36,417 nucleotides of DNA, taken from contig CAKZYL010000281.1 in assembly GCA_937884705.1 (NCBI GenBank), positions 1 to 36,417 of the forward strand, in the 5' to 3' direction. The DNA is from an uncultured Roseovarius sp. (GTDB lineage Bacteria; Pseudomonadota; Alphaproteobacteria; Rhodobacterales; Rhodobacteraceae). Below the pieces are notes generated by a model, which ran no database searches, had not been told where the DNA came from, and saw nothing but the letters and a program-made list of their open reading frames with translations. Positions 1 to 8,113 of this stretch are shown piece by piece. The position numbers were made by a program, and so were the translations under genes. Numbering within the stretch: position 1 is the first letter of the stretch; every line of letters starts with the position of its first letter.

Positions 1-59
1 AGGCGGGGCACACCACCGGAAGACCCGCATCCAAGGATGGTAAACCGTGTCTCCGCCAT
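1..59 (-). CDS. MBL-fold metallo-hydrolase, N-terminal fragment (cut by window edge)
   Basis: The last 59 bases read on the minus strand open with ATG at 59-57 and encode MAETRFTILGCGSSGGVPR before the window ends. The 'LGCGSSGGVPR' opening is typical of PhnP/RNase Z-like MBL-fold phosphodiesterases, whose first beta strand carries this glycine-rich turn. The ATG overlaps the TAA stop of the upstream tatD gene by one base (TAATG), which implies translational coupling. In Rhodobacterales an MBL hydrolase commonly follows tatD, so the context agrees. The metal-binding HxHxDH motif lies outside the window, so activity cannot be judged. Only the start is seen; the family call rests on 19 residues plus synteny. 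Confidence 0.75.
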   Translation of the reverse strand, partial: MAETRFTILGCGSSGGVPR

Positions 60-853
60 TATGCGGCAGCCTTCAGACGGGCTTTGGCAAACAAGCGGTC
101 AAAATTGGCCTCGCACTGTGCGGCAAACTCTGGCCATTCCATCCCAAACACCTCGGCCCCAACTTGTGCGGTGTGCACGACATAGGCCGGCTCGTTGCGT
201 TTGCCACGATAGGGCGGCGGGGCCAGATACGGCGCGTCCGTTTCCACCAAAATACGATCGACGGACGCGGCTGCGAAGATCTCACGCAGCTCAGAGGACT
301 TGGGAAAAGCGGCAATACCGGACATCGACAGATAAAACCCACACTCGAGTGCCGCCCGGGCCAACGCTGCCCCGGAGGAAAAGCAATGCATCACGCAGGA
401 GTAAGGTCTCACCTGATACTCTTCGGTCAAAATTCGGGCCATATCGTCATCAGCAGCCCGCGCATGAATGATCAGAGGCAGGCCCGTCTGTCGCGCCGCT
501 TCAATGTGCACCCGCAGGCTGTCTTGCTGCGCGACTGCGCTTTCAGACGTGTAATGGTAATCGAGGCCCGTCTCGCCAATGCCCACAAATTTCGGATGTG
601 CCGCCAGTGTGACCAGCTCTTCAACCGACGCCATCGGCTCTTCCGCGACACTCATAGGATGCGTGCCAGCGGCATAAAAAACCGGCGCATATCGTTCCGC
701 CAATGCACGCACCTGCGGCTCCAGTCTGAGCTTGGTGCAAATCGTCACCATCCGCGTCACGCCCGCCGCTACGGCGCGCTCCACCACCTCGTCCAGCTCC
801 GGGGCGAAGGTATCAAAATCCAGGTGGCAATGACTGTCGGTGATCTCGACCAA
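59..853 (-). CDS. tatD: TatD family metal-dependent deoxyribonuclease/hydrolase
   Basis: This 264-residue protein has the length and motif order of the TatD DNase family, a TIM-barrel metal-dependent hydrolase of the cytoplasm. Visible metal ligands are H8 and H10 in 'DSHCHLDF', E94 in 'GIGETGLDYHY', H130 in 'IIHARAADDD', H156 in 'MHCFSSG' and D206 in 'VETDAPYL'. All expected positions are present, so the enzyme looks intact. TatD proteins act as 3'-5' exonucleases or related phosphoesterases; the physiological substrate is not shown by the sequence. It is the fifth gene of a minus-strand operon, 13 bp downstream of holB, and its stop overlaps the start of the next MBL gene. Confidence is high for the family and moderate for the exact substrate. 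Confidence 0.95.
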   Translation of the reverse strand: MVEITDSHCHLDFDTFAPELDEVVERAVAAGVTRMVTICTKLRLEPQVRALAERYAPVFYAAGTHPMSVAEEPMASVEELVTLAAHPKFVGIGETGLDYHYTSESAVAQQDSLRVHIEAARQTGLPLIIHARAADDDMARILTEEYQVRPYSCVMHCFSSGAALARAALECGFYLSMSGIAAFPKSSELREIFAAASVDRILVETDAPYLAPPPYRGKRNEPAYVVHTAQVGAEVFGMEWPEFAAQCEANFDRLFAKARLKAAA

Positions 854-866
854 GAGCTCGTAAACC

Positions 867-1976
867 TCAGGCTTTGGCGCAGGATTGCAGCTTCAGGACC
901 GTATCCAGCACTAGCGCGGCGGGGTCAAGGTTCACCGCTCGTCCATGTCGGGCGCGCGCACCGATATCCTGCGCCAGTTGCGCCCAGTCACGCGCTTTGG
1001 CCGGTGTCGGCGCGAGAGCTTGAAAGGCCGCGCCCTCCCCTGTCACGGCATCCTTCGGCACCAGTCCAGACGCCCCAGATCGCGCCATTCGGGAAAGCAT
1101 CAGATCCGTCAGAGAAAAGAAGAGATCAAGCCGCTCTTCCGCGCCACGGGCGGCCATCTGCGTGCTGAGCTTGCCGGCGCGCGCACGGTCGAGGGACGGC
1201 AAAGTTCCCATGATATCAATAAGATCACGATAAAGCGCCAATCCATCAAGGCCAATGAGGCGCACCGCTTCGCCCACCGACCCGCCAGAGAGCTCTGTCA
1301 CTGACGGCGCATCCGGCCCTGCGTCAACCCCCGCTTGGATCAAAGCCTGCCCCATGTCCTCTGCGCCGAGCTCGGACAAGCGCAAATCCCGACAGCGCGA
1401 TCGGATCGTCGGCAAGAGGCGCGCAGGCTGGTGGGTGATAAGCAAAAACGTCGTGCGTTCTGGCGGTTCCTCCAGCATTTTAAGAAGTGCGTTGGCCGCT
1501 TGCGGGTTCATCTCATCCGCACTGTCTATGAGCACCACACGTCGCCCGCCATCCGTGCGTGACATCTGCAGGAACCGGTTCAGGTCACGCACATTTTCAG
1601 CCACGATATCATTGCGCAAACGCCCCGTTGTTTCATTCACGCGCCGGATGATGTGGAAAAAGCCGGGCTCCGCACCGGCAATCAGCCGCCGCGCCACCGG
1701 ATGCTCTAGCGATACATCAAGCGTGTCAGGCGGTACAGGCTCTCCAAAGAGGCCGCCATCCTCATCCGGCGTGGCCAGCAAGAACCGCGCGATCCGCCAG
1801 CCAAGCGTGGCTTTGCCAACACCGCGCAAGCCAGAAATCAACCACGCGTGATGCAGACGTTTGGCATTGAACGCGTCCAGAAAGGTCGCCTCAGCCTCGC
1901 TTTGCCCAAAGAGCACTGCCGCATCACGGGGATGCGGCGCGCCGGGCACGCGATCGGGTTCTGGCGTTTCGCTCAT
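867..1976 (-). CDS. holB: DNA polymerase III subunit delta' (clamp loader)
   Basis: This 369-residue AAA+ protein belongs to the clamp-loader complex that loads the beta sliding clamp on DNA. A P-loop-like segment, 'SGLRGVGKAT' (residues 48-57), is present although its position after the lysine is Ala. It is followed by 'VVLIDSADEMNPQAANALL' (146-164), 'KMLEEPPERTTFLLITHQP' (165-183) and the clamp-loader 'SRC' motif at 192-194 that contacts a neighbouring ATP site. The gene overlaps tmk by 4 bp (ATGA) and precedes tatD by 13 bp, the usual tmk-holB-tatD order. Delta' is not expected to hydrolyse ATP itself, so the imperfect P-loop is normal. The start is fixed by the overlap with tmk. Confidence 0.95.
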   Translation of the reverse strand: MSETPEPDRVPGAPHPRDAAVLFGQSEAEATFLDAFNAKRLHHAWLISGLRGVGKATLGWRIARFLLATPDEDGGLFGEPVPPDTLDVSLEHPVARRLIAGAEPGFFHIIRRVNETTGRLRNDIVAENVRDLNRFLQMSRTDGGRRVVLIDSADEMNPQAANALLKMLEEPPERTTFLLITHQPARLLPTIRSRCRDLRLSELGAEDMGQALIQAGVDAGPDAPSVTELSGGSVGEAVRLIGLDGLALYRDLIDIMGTLPSLDRARAGKLSTQMAARGAEERLDLFFSLTDLMLSRMARSGASGLVPKDAVTGEGAAFQALAPTPAKARDWAQLAQDIGARARHGRAVNLDPAALVLDTVLKLQSCAKA

Positions 1977-2584
1977 GTCAGGCGAGAGGTTACGATGCTC
2001 TCGATCTCTCGTGCAACGGTGTCTTCCGTGCGCGCGCCGTCAACCACGACATACCGCTTCGGAGCAGCCTGGGCCAAATCCAGAAAGCCCGCCCGCATCT
2101 GTGCCTGCAGATCGGCGCCGAACTGTTCAAATCGTTCCTCAGTACCGTGCCGCCCCAAGGCGCGCGCCAGCCCAACCTCTGGATCCATATCCACCAAGAC
2201 TGTCAGATCCGGCTCTCGCACGATCATAAGGTCATGCAGCATATCAACCTTTTGACGCATATCAGGGCCACGCAAACCCTGATAGACGCGCGTGCTGTCG
2301 GCAAAGCGATCGCAGATCACACTCTGTCCGGCGTCCAGCGCGGGCAGGATCAAACGCTCTAGGTGATCCCGTCGCGCCGCCGTAAAGAGCAGCAGCTCTG
2401 TTTCAGGTGACCACCGTTCGGGGTCTCCTTCCAGAACCAATTTGCGGATTTCCTCGGCACCAGGACTGCCACCTGGCTCTCGCGTCAGAACAACCTCATG
2501 CCCCTTCTCGCGCAGCGCATCTGCCAAACGACGCGCTTGTGTCGACTTGCCAGATCCATCAATGCCTTCGAAAGAGATAAACAC
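1973..2584 (-). CDS. tmk: dTMP kinase (thymidylate kinase)
   Basis: This 203-residue enzyme phosphorylates dTMP to dTDP with ATP in the cytoplasm, feeding dTTP synthesis. The P-loop 'FEGIDGSGKSTQ' (residues 5-16, K13), the 'LTREPGGSPGAEEIR' dTMP-binding loop (33-47) and the 'CDRFADSTRVYQG' catalytic/base segment (91-103) are all visible. The length equals that of typical bacterial Tmk. It starts 17 bp after the stop of the carboxypeptidase gene and its stop overlaps the holB start by 4 bp, so it is the third gene of the operon. Nothing unusual is seen. Confidence 0.97.
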   Translation of the reverse strand: MFISFEGIDGSGKSTQARRLADALREKGHEVVLTREPGGSPGAEEIRKLVLEGDPERWSPETELLLFTAARRDHLERLILPALDAGQSVICDRFADSTRVYQGLRGPDMRQKVDMLHDLMIVREPDLTVLVDMDPEVGLARALGRHGTEERFEQFGADLQAQMRAGFLDLAQAAPKRYVVVDGARTEDTVAREIESIVTSRLT

Positions 2585-2601
2585 GCCCGGCGTGACCCAT
2601 C

Positions 2602-3780
2602 TTAGCCTTCAGATGCCAAATCGGCATCCGGGCCGGCCTGCAACCGCGCCAGCAGGACCATTGATACGGTCTTTAGCCGGATCATGAAGCCGCCGGTGGG
2701 CACGTCTTCTGCGGCATAAAGCGGGATCTCCAGTTCGGGCAAACCTTCGGGTGTGATCACCAGCTTGGCCAACTCGTCCCCTTTCAAGACCGGCGCGTGA
2801 ATAGGACCGTCATATATGATCTCAGCGGCCACTTCATCAGACGACAAGATCGGCAGCAGGGTTGTGACATTCTCCATCGCTTCAAGCGCGACAGTATCCG
2901 TCCGCCCCATCCAGACATCCGCCTCAGCCACTTTGGTGCCCTTTTTTATGACGGATTTTTCGACGAACTGGCGGAAAGCCCAGCTTAGGATGGCCTCAGA
3001 CTCAATCGCTCTCTGGCGCGCTGTATCAAGGCCGTTGACAACAAACACAACCCGGCGATCGCCCTGCTTGGCCGAGCCCACAAGACCGTAACCCGCGCGC
3101 TGCGTATGACCTGTCTTCAAACCATCCGCGCCAATATTGAGACGCAGAAGCGGGTTCCGGTTCTGCGTGTTTTGCGGCGCGCGACCGTCAAACTCAAACT
3201 CCGTTTCGGCGAACATCGGATAGTATTCTGGGAAATCCTCAATGATGCGCCGTGCCAAAAGTGCCAGGTCGCGTGAACTCATCACATGTCCTGTCGCAGG
3301 CCACCCGCTTGAGTTCTTGAAGACCGAGTTTGTCATGCCCATTTGTTGCGCGCGTTGGGTCATGTATTGCGCAAATCCTGCTTCCGTTCCATCCGGGCTC
3401 AGGGCCTCAGCCAGAACCACACAGGCATCATTGCCGCTGAGCACGATGATCCCGCGCAGCAGATCTTCCACGCTGACCCGATCCGTTGTGTCCAGAAACA
3501 TGGTCGAGCCGCCAAAGCTCATGGCGTGTTCGGAAACGGGCAGTTTTTCTTCCAGCGTCAGCCGTCCGTCGCGGATCGCCTCAAACGTCACATAAAGCGT
3601 CATCAGCTTGGACATCGACGCAGGCGGTTGCGGTTCGTCCGCGTTTTTATTGAGCAGAATGGTCCCGGTCGACGTATCGATCACAATCGCGCCTCGGGCT
3701 TGCGTTTCGAACGCGTGTGCGGGCACCAAGAATACGGCCATCGAAAGAACAATCGCCAAGGGTGTAAGACTACGCAGCAT
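2602..3780 (-). CDS. D-alanyl-D-alanine carboxypeptidase (low-molecular-weight PBP, DacA/DacC type)
   Basis: This 392-residue protein is a serine-type penicillin-binding protein that trims the terminal D-Ala from peptidoglycan pentapeptides in the periplasm. A signal peptide covers residues 1-23 ('FLVPAHAF' cleavage region). The three active-site motifs are intact: S55-M-S-K58, S115-G-N117 and K222-T-G224. After about residue 280 comes the beta-rich PBP5-like C-terminal domain, and a short amphipathic end ('GGFMIRLKTVSMVLLARL') could anchor it to the membrane. It lies 11 bp downstream of the SPOR lipoprotein and 17 bp upstream of tmk. The pairing with a septal-peptidoglycan-binding SPOR protein suggests a role in cell-wall maturation at division sites; that part is inference. 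Confidence 0.93.
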   Translation of the reverse strand: MLRSLTPLAIVLSMAVFLVPAHAFETQARGAIVIDTSTGTILLNKNADEPQPPASMSKLMTLYVTFEAIRDGRLTLEEKLPVSEHAMSFGGSTMFLDTTDRVSVEDLLRGIIVLSGNDACVVLAEALSPDGTEAGFAQYMTQRAQQMGMTNSVFKNSSGWPATGHVMSSRDLALLARRIIEDFPEYYPMFAETEFEFDGRAPQNTQNRNPLLRLNIGADGLKTGHTQRAGYGLVGSAKQGDRRVVFVVNGLDTARQRAIESEAILSWAFRQFVEKSVIKKGTKVAEADVWMGRTDTVALEAMENVTTLLPILSSDEVAAEIIYDGPIHAPVLKGDELAKLVITPEGLPELEIPLYAAEDVPTGGFMIRLKTVSMVLLARLQAGPDADLASEG

Positions 3781-3791
3781 GAATGATCCGG

Positions 3792-4730
3792 TCAGTTTGT
3801 GACAGCATAGGCGTCTTCAAAGCCCATGCCTTTGGCGCGTTTCAAAAGGTCTGCTCGTTCTGAAGACGTGTTGGCCGGCCCCACGATCACCCGCCAGAAT
3901 GGCTTCCCGCTGGCCTCTTGTTCAAAGACAGTCGGTGCCATGCCGTTCTGCTGCATCGCTGTTGCAGTGTTTCTCGCGTTTTGCTCGACGCTGAAGATGC
4001 CGATTTGGATGAATGGTTTGGAAAGCGTTGACGCCGTGCGCACGGGCTCCTCCGCGGCCGGCTCTTCGCGTACGGGCACCCCGGCCTCGATCTGGTTTGC
4101 GGCAGTTGCGGCGTCCCATACGTCCGCGGATACGGAACCGGGCGTGGCCTCAACCTCTTCGATCGCGGCTGCGGCCCCGGCCACCGGATCAAGCGCTTGC
4201 GTTTCAACCAAACTGGCGGATGCCAGGTCTTCCGCGGGTGCGTCGACCGGCTCTTGCGTTGGCGCCTCTTCGCGCCGCAGTGCTGTGACATTCAACTGAG
4301 ACGGCGACCCGGCCAGCATGCCCAAAGTCTCCGCTGCATCCGAGGACACCTGAATGCTCGGGCCCGGGGTTTGCCGCTCGCGTTTGAATAAGGCCCCGAT
4401 GACGAATTTCGAATTGGCCGTGTTGCGGATGATCACGCGCTCTGGCTCTGTCACATCGGGGTGCGCCACCCAAACCCCCCCCAGAGAGGGGCGCCCGTCC
4501 CAAAGACCGCTTTCGGTCAATTGAAACACATCGGGGGCCTCTACGTCACGCTCCACCAGTTTGGTGGTGGTCGTGCGTGCCGAAACTTCCTGACTTTCAT
4601 CCGATGGCTGCGTCTTTAAGAAGTCGAATGCACCGACGCCTTCCGCGCATCCCGTCAAAAGAAGAACCGCGGCCATAGGCAAAAGAGAACCGTAGCCGAA
4701 CTGCCCCTTGCTCGTCGTTAATTTCACCAT
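3792..4730 (-). CDS. SPOR-domain lipoprotein
   Basis: The 312-residue protein starts with a lipoprotein signal whose lipobox is L25-T-G-C28, so it should be lipidated and face the periplasm. Residues about 35-230 are low-complexity, rich in Ala, Glu, Pro and Thr, and look like a flexible spacer. Residues about 240-311 ('FIQIGIFSVEQNARNTATA' through 'GFEDAYAV') match the SPOR fold, which binds denuded septal glycan strands. SPOR proteins occur in cell division and glycan processing; it may localise the adjacent carboxypeptidase or act like RlpA, but no RlpA double-psi barrel is seen. It is the first gene of the operon, and the 227-bp gap to the tRNA gene should carry its promoter. Confidence 0.88.
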   Translation of the reverse strand: MVKLTTSKGQFGYGSLLPMAAVLLLTGCAEGVGAFDFLKTQPSDESQEVSARTTTTKLVERDVEAPDVFQLTESGLWDGRPSLGGVWVAHPDVTEPERVIIRNTANSKFVIGALFKRERQTPGPSIQVSSDAAETLGMLAGSPSQLNVTALRREEAPTQEPVDAPAEDLASASLVETQALDPVAGAAAAIEEVEATPGSVSADVWDAATAANQIEAGVPVREEPAAEEPVRTASTLSKPFIQIGIFSVEQNARNTATAMQQNGMAPTVFEQEASGKPFWRVIVGPANTSSERADLLKRAKGMGFEDAYAVTN

Positions 4731-4957
4731 ATCGTTCCTCTTGCCTGTAACGTCGCGCTGGTTCGCGCCAGGTGCCGGTTAACCCAGCTTTCATTGTCGC
4801 CCACGCCCCTTTTTATGGGGCTTATGTGTGCATATTACCCTGAGTTTATCCTTATGAAAAGGTTGCAACTCGCCCCGGGCGCAAATCCTTGCTGAATATT
4901 GGTCTCTTTCAGAATCAAATCGCAACCATTATGCGTGAATTTCCAAAGACCAGGCCC

Positions 4958-5047
4958 GGAGGAGTGGCAGAGTGGTCGAATGCACTGGTCTTGAAAACCA
5001 GCGAGGGTGAAAGTCCTCCGTGGGTTCGAATCCCACCTCCTCCGCCA
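4958..5047 (+). tRNA. tRNA-Ser (anticodon TGA)
   Basis: A 90-nt class II tRNA. The acceptor GGAGGAG (4958-4964) pairs with CTCCTCC; a D-arm is present; the anticodon loop 'CTTGAAA' holds TGA; a long variable arm follows; the T-arm is GTGGG-TTCGAAT-CCCAC. The discriminator is G and the CCA end (5045-5047) is encoded. The long variable arm and the anticodon identify a serine tRNA reading UCA codons. Its 3' end faces the A/T-rich polysaccharide block, the usual geometry when a tRNA serves as an integration site. Confidence 0.97.
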
Positions 5048-5503
5048 CTTGTACCTCATGGTCAAAAAAACCTGCTAAGGCCTTGACGCTTATCGAGGTC
5101 TTTGCGGTTCGAACACACTCTTTTCGGCAGTAGGTCAGACGGTCGGCAAAGACCAGCTTTAGGACTGCTCTTTTGTCCTCTATCCGATCAGAAGTCCAAA
5201 GATTCCAAGGGTTTGCTTAAAAATCAAAAGCGGTTCGAAACGCGTCTGCAAAAGGAACGTTCGATTTGCCAATTTGGGACAGTTGCCCGGTCAAAAAAAC
5301 CTTCTGCGCTTTCATATCGTTAAGGCGTGTCTCAAACGCCGTACGGATACAGGCCCAGAAGGCAAGGCGGTACGAATACGTCTAGGCCAAAAACCAGTTG
5401 GCAACTCTCTTCTATGCTGGCTCAAAAACTGTCCTACTGAAACCGGCACGACTAAAGAACTTCTTAAAGCAATTCGCCTCGATGATAGATCTTTCGAGTT
5501 TGA
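5048..5503. other. Gene-poor spacer between tRNA-Ser and the first EPS locus
   Basis: I see no convincing gene in these 456 bases. Structures noted: a 14-bp direct repeat GGTCAAAAAAACCT at 5060-5073 and 5289-5302; a 9-bp inverted repeat GGTCTTTGC/GCAAAGACC at 5097-5105 and 5146-5154 with a 40-nt loop; and a small dyad GGCGT/ACGCC at 5324-5340. Small frames here have no ribosome-binding site or family resemblance. It could be the scarred junction of an acquired segment or hold 3' ends of transcripts from both sides. Confidence 0.5.
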
Positions 5504-6862
5504 CTACTCTCGATTGTATTTGATGTCCAAAACGTCCCCTGGTTCCATCCGGACATCGGGCGCCACTTTTTCACCTAACTCATTTGTATCAGCCGAATAA
5601 AGATAAAAGACAAATTCGCCGGCTACGTTTGTCTCATCAATAAACCCAAGTAACTCCCGTAGTTCCAGTTCACGCGCAGCGATCAAAGAACTGAGATCCT
5701 CAACCTCAAGCTCCAACCTCTCTATTTGCTCTAGCAGGCTGAGTTTGGACTTTTGTGATTGCAAGTTGTCCTGAACACTGATGCGAGCGGATTCAATCTG
5801 GACCCGAGCTAGGTCGTCTTCCGTCTCAAAAGCTCTCACGTTGGCCGTAGAAAGGGCGCGCTCGGCCTCATTTCTTCTATCTTCAACCATTAGGCCGCGA
5901 TCAGTAAGAGCTCGGTTTCGCGCAACTCTTTCCTGATTGAGCAACACAAGAGTTTCTTCTTCCTTTCTGCGCTCACCTAGTGTCTCAAGGCGGTCTATGA
6001 GCAGCGATTGAACCTGTCGATTTGCGGTTCGCTCTTCTTCAAGAAGAGCATCTCGAGAGCTTTGTAGATCGGCAATAACCAACGAAAGTTGTGATTGTTG
6101 GCCTGTTTTATCTTCTATCGGCGATTCTGGATTGGGTTCGAGACGACTATTCAACACGCGTAAAATGTTTTGTCGGGTTTGGATTTGGGATCGAGCCTGT
6201 TCAATGGTTGCCAAGACTGTGGCTTTGCGCTGTTGAATGAAATCGGTATCGTTAACCCGTATAATGCCCCCAGATGCTGCTATAGCTTGGCGCACCGTCA
6301 AACCGGGTGAAAACCGAAGGCTGCCCGGCGTTTCTACTGCGCCTTGTACAAAAACGGGGCGATACTCTGCGATGTCTAAGGACAATTCAGCGGGTCTAAG
6401 TTTCAGCCAGAACTCCGATCCGTCGGGTGTGACCTGCCGAATAGTGGTCAGATCTTCTCTGGCAAAGATCTCTTCCTCTAGAGATGCAAGTGTCTTACCA
6501 ACCGCTTCGAACCGCCCAAAATAAGGCAAGACGATGGTTCCATCCGAACCAACCATAACCTCCTTATCCATCGCTGCAGGCCCATTGATCGAGATTTGGA
6601 TAGCGTCGCCATAAGTAAGCGTGTAGGCGTCTTCGGCTTGCAATTGATCCGCCACGGTAACGCCCAAGACAGTCAGCGTGAGGAAAGCGACAGATCGAAA
6701 AAACTGAATGACAGGAAAGCGTCCGTACTTGGGTTTTGCTGAAGAATTCGAAGAACACGGTCTACCATTTGGCGATTTTATCTCAATTTGTCGAAATTGC
6801 TTGCGCCGCACTATCTCGGACGTGCAGCCCTCTTGGTCGACAAAGGCAACGCTGACTTGCAT
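5504..6862 (-). CDS. Polysaccharide export (OPX) protein with long coiled coil, locus 1
   Basis: This 452-residue protein is an outer-membrane polysaccharide export family member. It has an unusual polar 50-residue N-terminus, then a hydrophobic signal-like segment (51-72, 'VIQFFRSVAFLTLTVLGVTV'), a Poly_export domain (about 78-168, 'YTLTYGDAIQISINGP'), an SLBB segment (about 169-200, 'FVQGAVETPGSLRFSPG'), a long Glu/Arg/Leu-rich coiled coil (about 212-400), and a closing SLBB-like strand ending in 'MEPGDVLDIKY'. No lipobox cysteine follows the hydrophobic stretch. The ATG at 6862 is preceded by AGGAG at good spacing, and no start codon lies nearer the signal segment, so the long leader appears real. 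It is divergent from the sugar-transferase operon, with a 525-bp shared control region. The layout resembles rhizobial ExoF more than Escherichia coli Wza; that comparison is from memory. Confidence 0.88.
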   Translation of the reverse strand: MQVSVAFVDQEGCTSEIVRRKQFRQIEIKSPNGRPCSSNSSAKPKYGRFPVIQFFRSVAFLTLTVLGVTVADQLQAEDAYTLTYGDAIQISINGPAAMDKEVMVGSDGTIVLPYFGRFEAVGKTLASLEEEIFAREDLTTIRQVTPDGSEFWLKLRPAELSLDIAEYRPVFVQGAVETPGSLRFSPGLTVRQAIAASGGIIRVNDTDFIQQRKATVLATIEQARSQIQTRQNILRVLNSRLEPNPESPIEDKTGQQSQLSLVIADLQSSRDALLEEERTANRQVQSLLIDRLETLGERRKEEETLVLLNQERVARNRALTDRGLMVEDRRNEAERALSTANVRAFETEDDLARVQIESARISVQDNLQSQKSKLSLLEQIERLELEVEDLSSLIAARELELRELLGFIDETNVAGEFVFYLYSADTNELGEKVAPDVRMEPGDVLDIKYNRE

Positions 6863-7387
6863 GATCTTACTCCTGGCTCAACAGTGTTGAACAGCTAATC
6901 GTTTTACCTAGAGCCAACAGCACCTGGCTCTTAGATTTCGCGAATTGCGAACTCGCGCCTTTTCCACGGCCATCAAATTCGTAGTCATAGCGCGCTTTGG
7001 GTCTTGGGTCCGACCCAGTGGGTGGCAGAAATCAAACAGCCCTGCTCTGAGATGGCCAGTCCGAAGCGTCCGTTCAGTTGAATAATTGTCAAAGATTCCG
7101 GCAACACGCGCGGCGCTAGATTATTTTTTGAGCGCCAGTGAGCAGCAGGTGCAAAATCGCGAGTTTTTTCGCTGATAGTTATAGAAAGGTTAAAGCTCGT
7201 CACTAACGTTCATAGCACGGGCTGTGATCCCACCCTCACCGCGTACTTGTAAAACGTGATCTAGCTGCTTTGAGATCACCGATGCTTTTCTTGCGAAGAG
7301 ACGAGGGAACAGGATTTTGACCAGCCAAGGTTAACACTGAGTTTTTGAGCAACTTTTCGTTGCAACCATAAATCCGTGGGGGGTTTC
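6863..7387. promoter_or_regulatory. Divergent control region of EPS locus 1, rich in dyad symmetry
   Basis: These 525 bases separate the export gene (minus) from the sugar-transferase operon (plus), so both promoters should lie here. Dyads seen: TCAACA-G-TGTTGA (6878-6890), GAGCCA-N8-TGGCTC (6911-6930), TGGGTC-C-GACCCA (7005-7017) and GTGATCT-N10-AGATCAC (7256-7279). The TGGCTC half-site also occurs at 6874-6879. A possible 72-codon minus-strand frame at 6985-7203 has a GTG start, no Shine-Dalgarno sequence and no recognised family, so I do not call it. I cannot assign -10/-35 boxes with confidence. Confidence 0.5.
7256..7279. promoter_or_regulatory. Candidate operator GTGATCT-N10-AGATCAC
   Basis: A perfect 7-bp inverted repeat with a 10-bp spacer lies about 110 bp upstream of the sugar-transferase start. 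Its spacing (half-site centres 17 bp apart) suits a dimeric helix-turn-helix regulator. No regulator gene is visible nearby, and the binding protein is unknown. Confidence 0.35.
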
Positions 7388-8062
7388 ATGTCATTACAGG
7401 ACGTGAGCAGATCTAGTTTTGTCGAGCAACAACGAGAAGTCTTCGGCTTCACCCGTTTAAATTACCGCTTGAAATACAAACGCTTATTTGACCTCGGGCT
7501 AACTATTGCGGCTATGCCAATTTTAGTGCCAGTCATTTTTACGCTCGCAGTGCTTGTCAGTCTGGACGGGGGCAACCCGTTTTACGTTCAGAAGCGCGTC
7601 GGTCTTTACGGGCGCGTGTTTCGGCTTGTTAAACTCAGAACAATGGTGGTGAACGCTGACCAAGTTCTCACTAAACAGATTCGCGAAAACCCCAAAATAG
7701 CCGAGGAATGGCATACCAACCAAAAGATCGAAAATGACACGAGAATAACCCGGATCGGACGGCTACTGCGCGCGACGTCGCTCGATGAATTGCCGCAATT
7801 TTGGAATGTGCTGCGCGGAGACATGTCAATCGTAGGTCCGCGCCCGATGATTGTTGCTCAAAGACGGCTTTATGAAGGTAGTGCGTATTTCCAATTGAAA
7901 CCTGGGATCACTGGCAACTGGCAAGTGTCTTGTCGCAGTGAAAGCAGTTTCGCCCAGAGGGCGGACTATGACCTCGCATATCGCGAGAACTACTCGTTCC
8001 TTATTGATTTGCAGATCGTTCTGAAGACGGTGCTTGTGGTGCTTAGGTGCACCGGGCGCTGA
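7388..8062 (+). CDS. ExoY-like undecaprenyl-phosphate sugar-1-phosphate transferase (EPS priming enzyme)
   Basis: This 224-residue protein should transfer a sugar-1-phosphate from a UDP-sugar to undecaprenyl phosphate, the first step of repeat-unit assembly at the inner membrane. It is the short ExoY type without the N-terminal multi-span domain. A membrane segment lies at about 38-60 after 'YKRLFDL'. The catalytic core shows 'QKRVGLYGRVFRLVKLRTM' (68-86), 'TSLDELPQFWNVLRGDMSIV' (130-149), 'GPRP' and 'KPGITGNWQVSCR' (171-183). I chose the ATG at 7388, which follows a G-run, over a GTG 12 bp earlier that lacks any ribosome site. It opens the plus-strand operon of EPS locus 1. The sugar transferred (Gal, Glc or other) cannot be read from the sequence. 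Confidence 0.93.
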   Translation: MSLQDVSRSSFVEQQREVFGFTRLNYRLKYKRLFDLGLTIAAMPILVPVIFTLAVLVSLDGGNPFYVQKRVGLYGRVFRLVKLRTMVVNADQVLTKQIRENPKIAEEWHTNQKIENDTRITRIGRLLRATSLDELPQFWNVLRGDMSIVGPRPMIVAQRRLYEGSAYFQLKPGITGNWQVSCRSESSFAQRADYDLAYRENYSFLIDLQIVLKTVLVVLRCTGR

Positions 8063-8113
8063 AGAGACTTAACCCCTCATTTCTCCTCCTCTCAATGCTT
8101 TGAAAGCGAACCG

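Noticed and set aside
47-1168. Plus-strand frame of 373 codons over tatD and holB
   Set aside because: Arg/His/Pro-rich translation antisense to two clear genes; a GC-rich shadow frame.
4871-4881. CGCCC-C-GGGCG dyad upstream of tRNA-Ser
   Set aside because: Very short loop and no T-run; a GC-rich chance palindrome is as likely as a terminator.
6985-7203. Minus-strand 72-codon frame between exporter and priming transferase
   Set aside because: GTG start without Shine-Dalgarno and no family resemblance; kept only as a note in the control-region entry.
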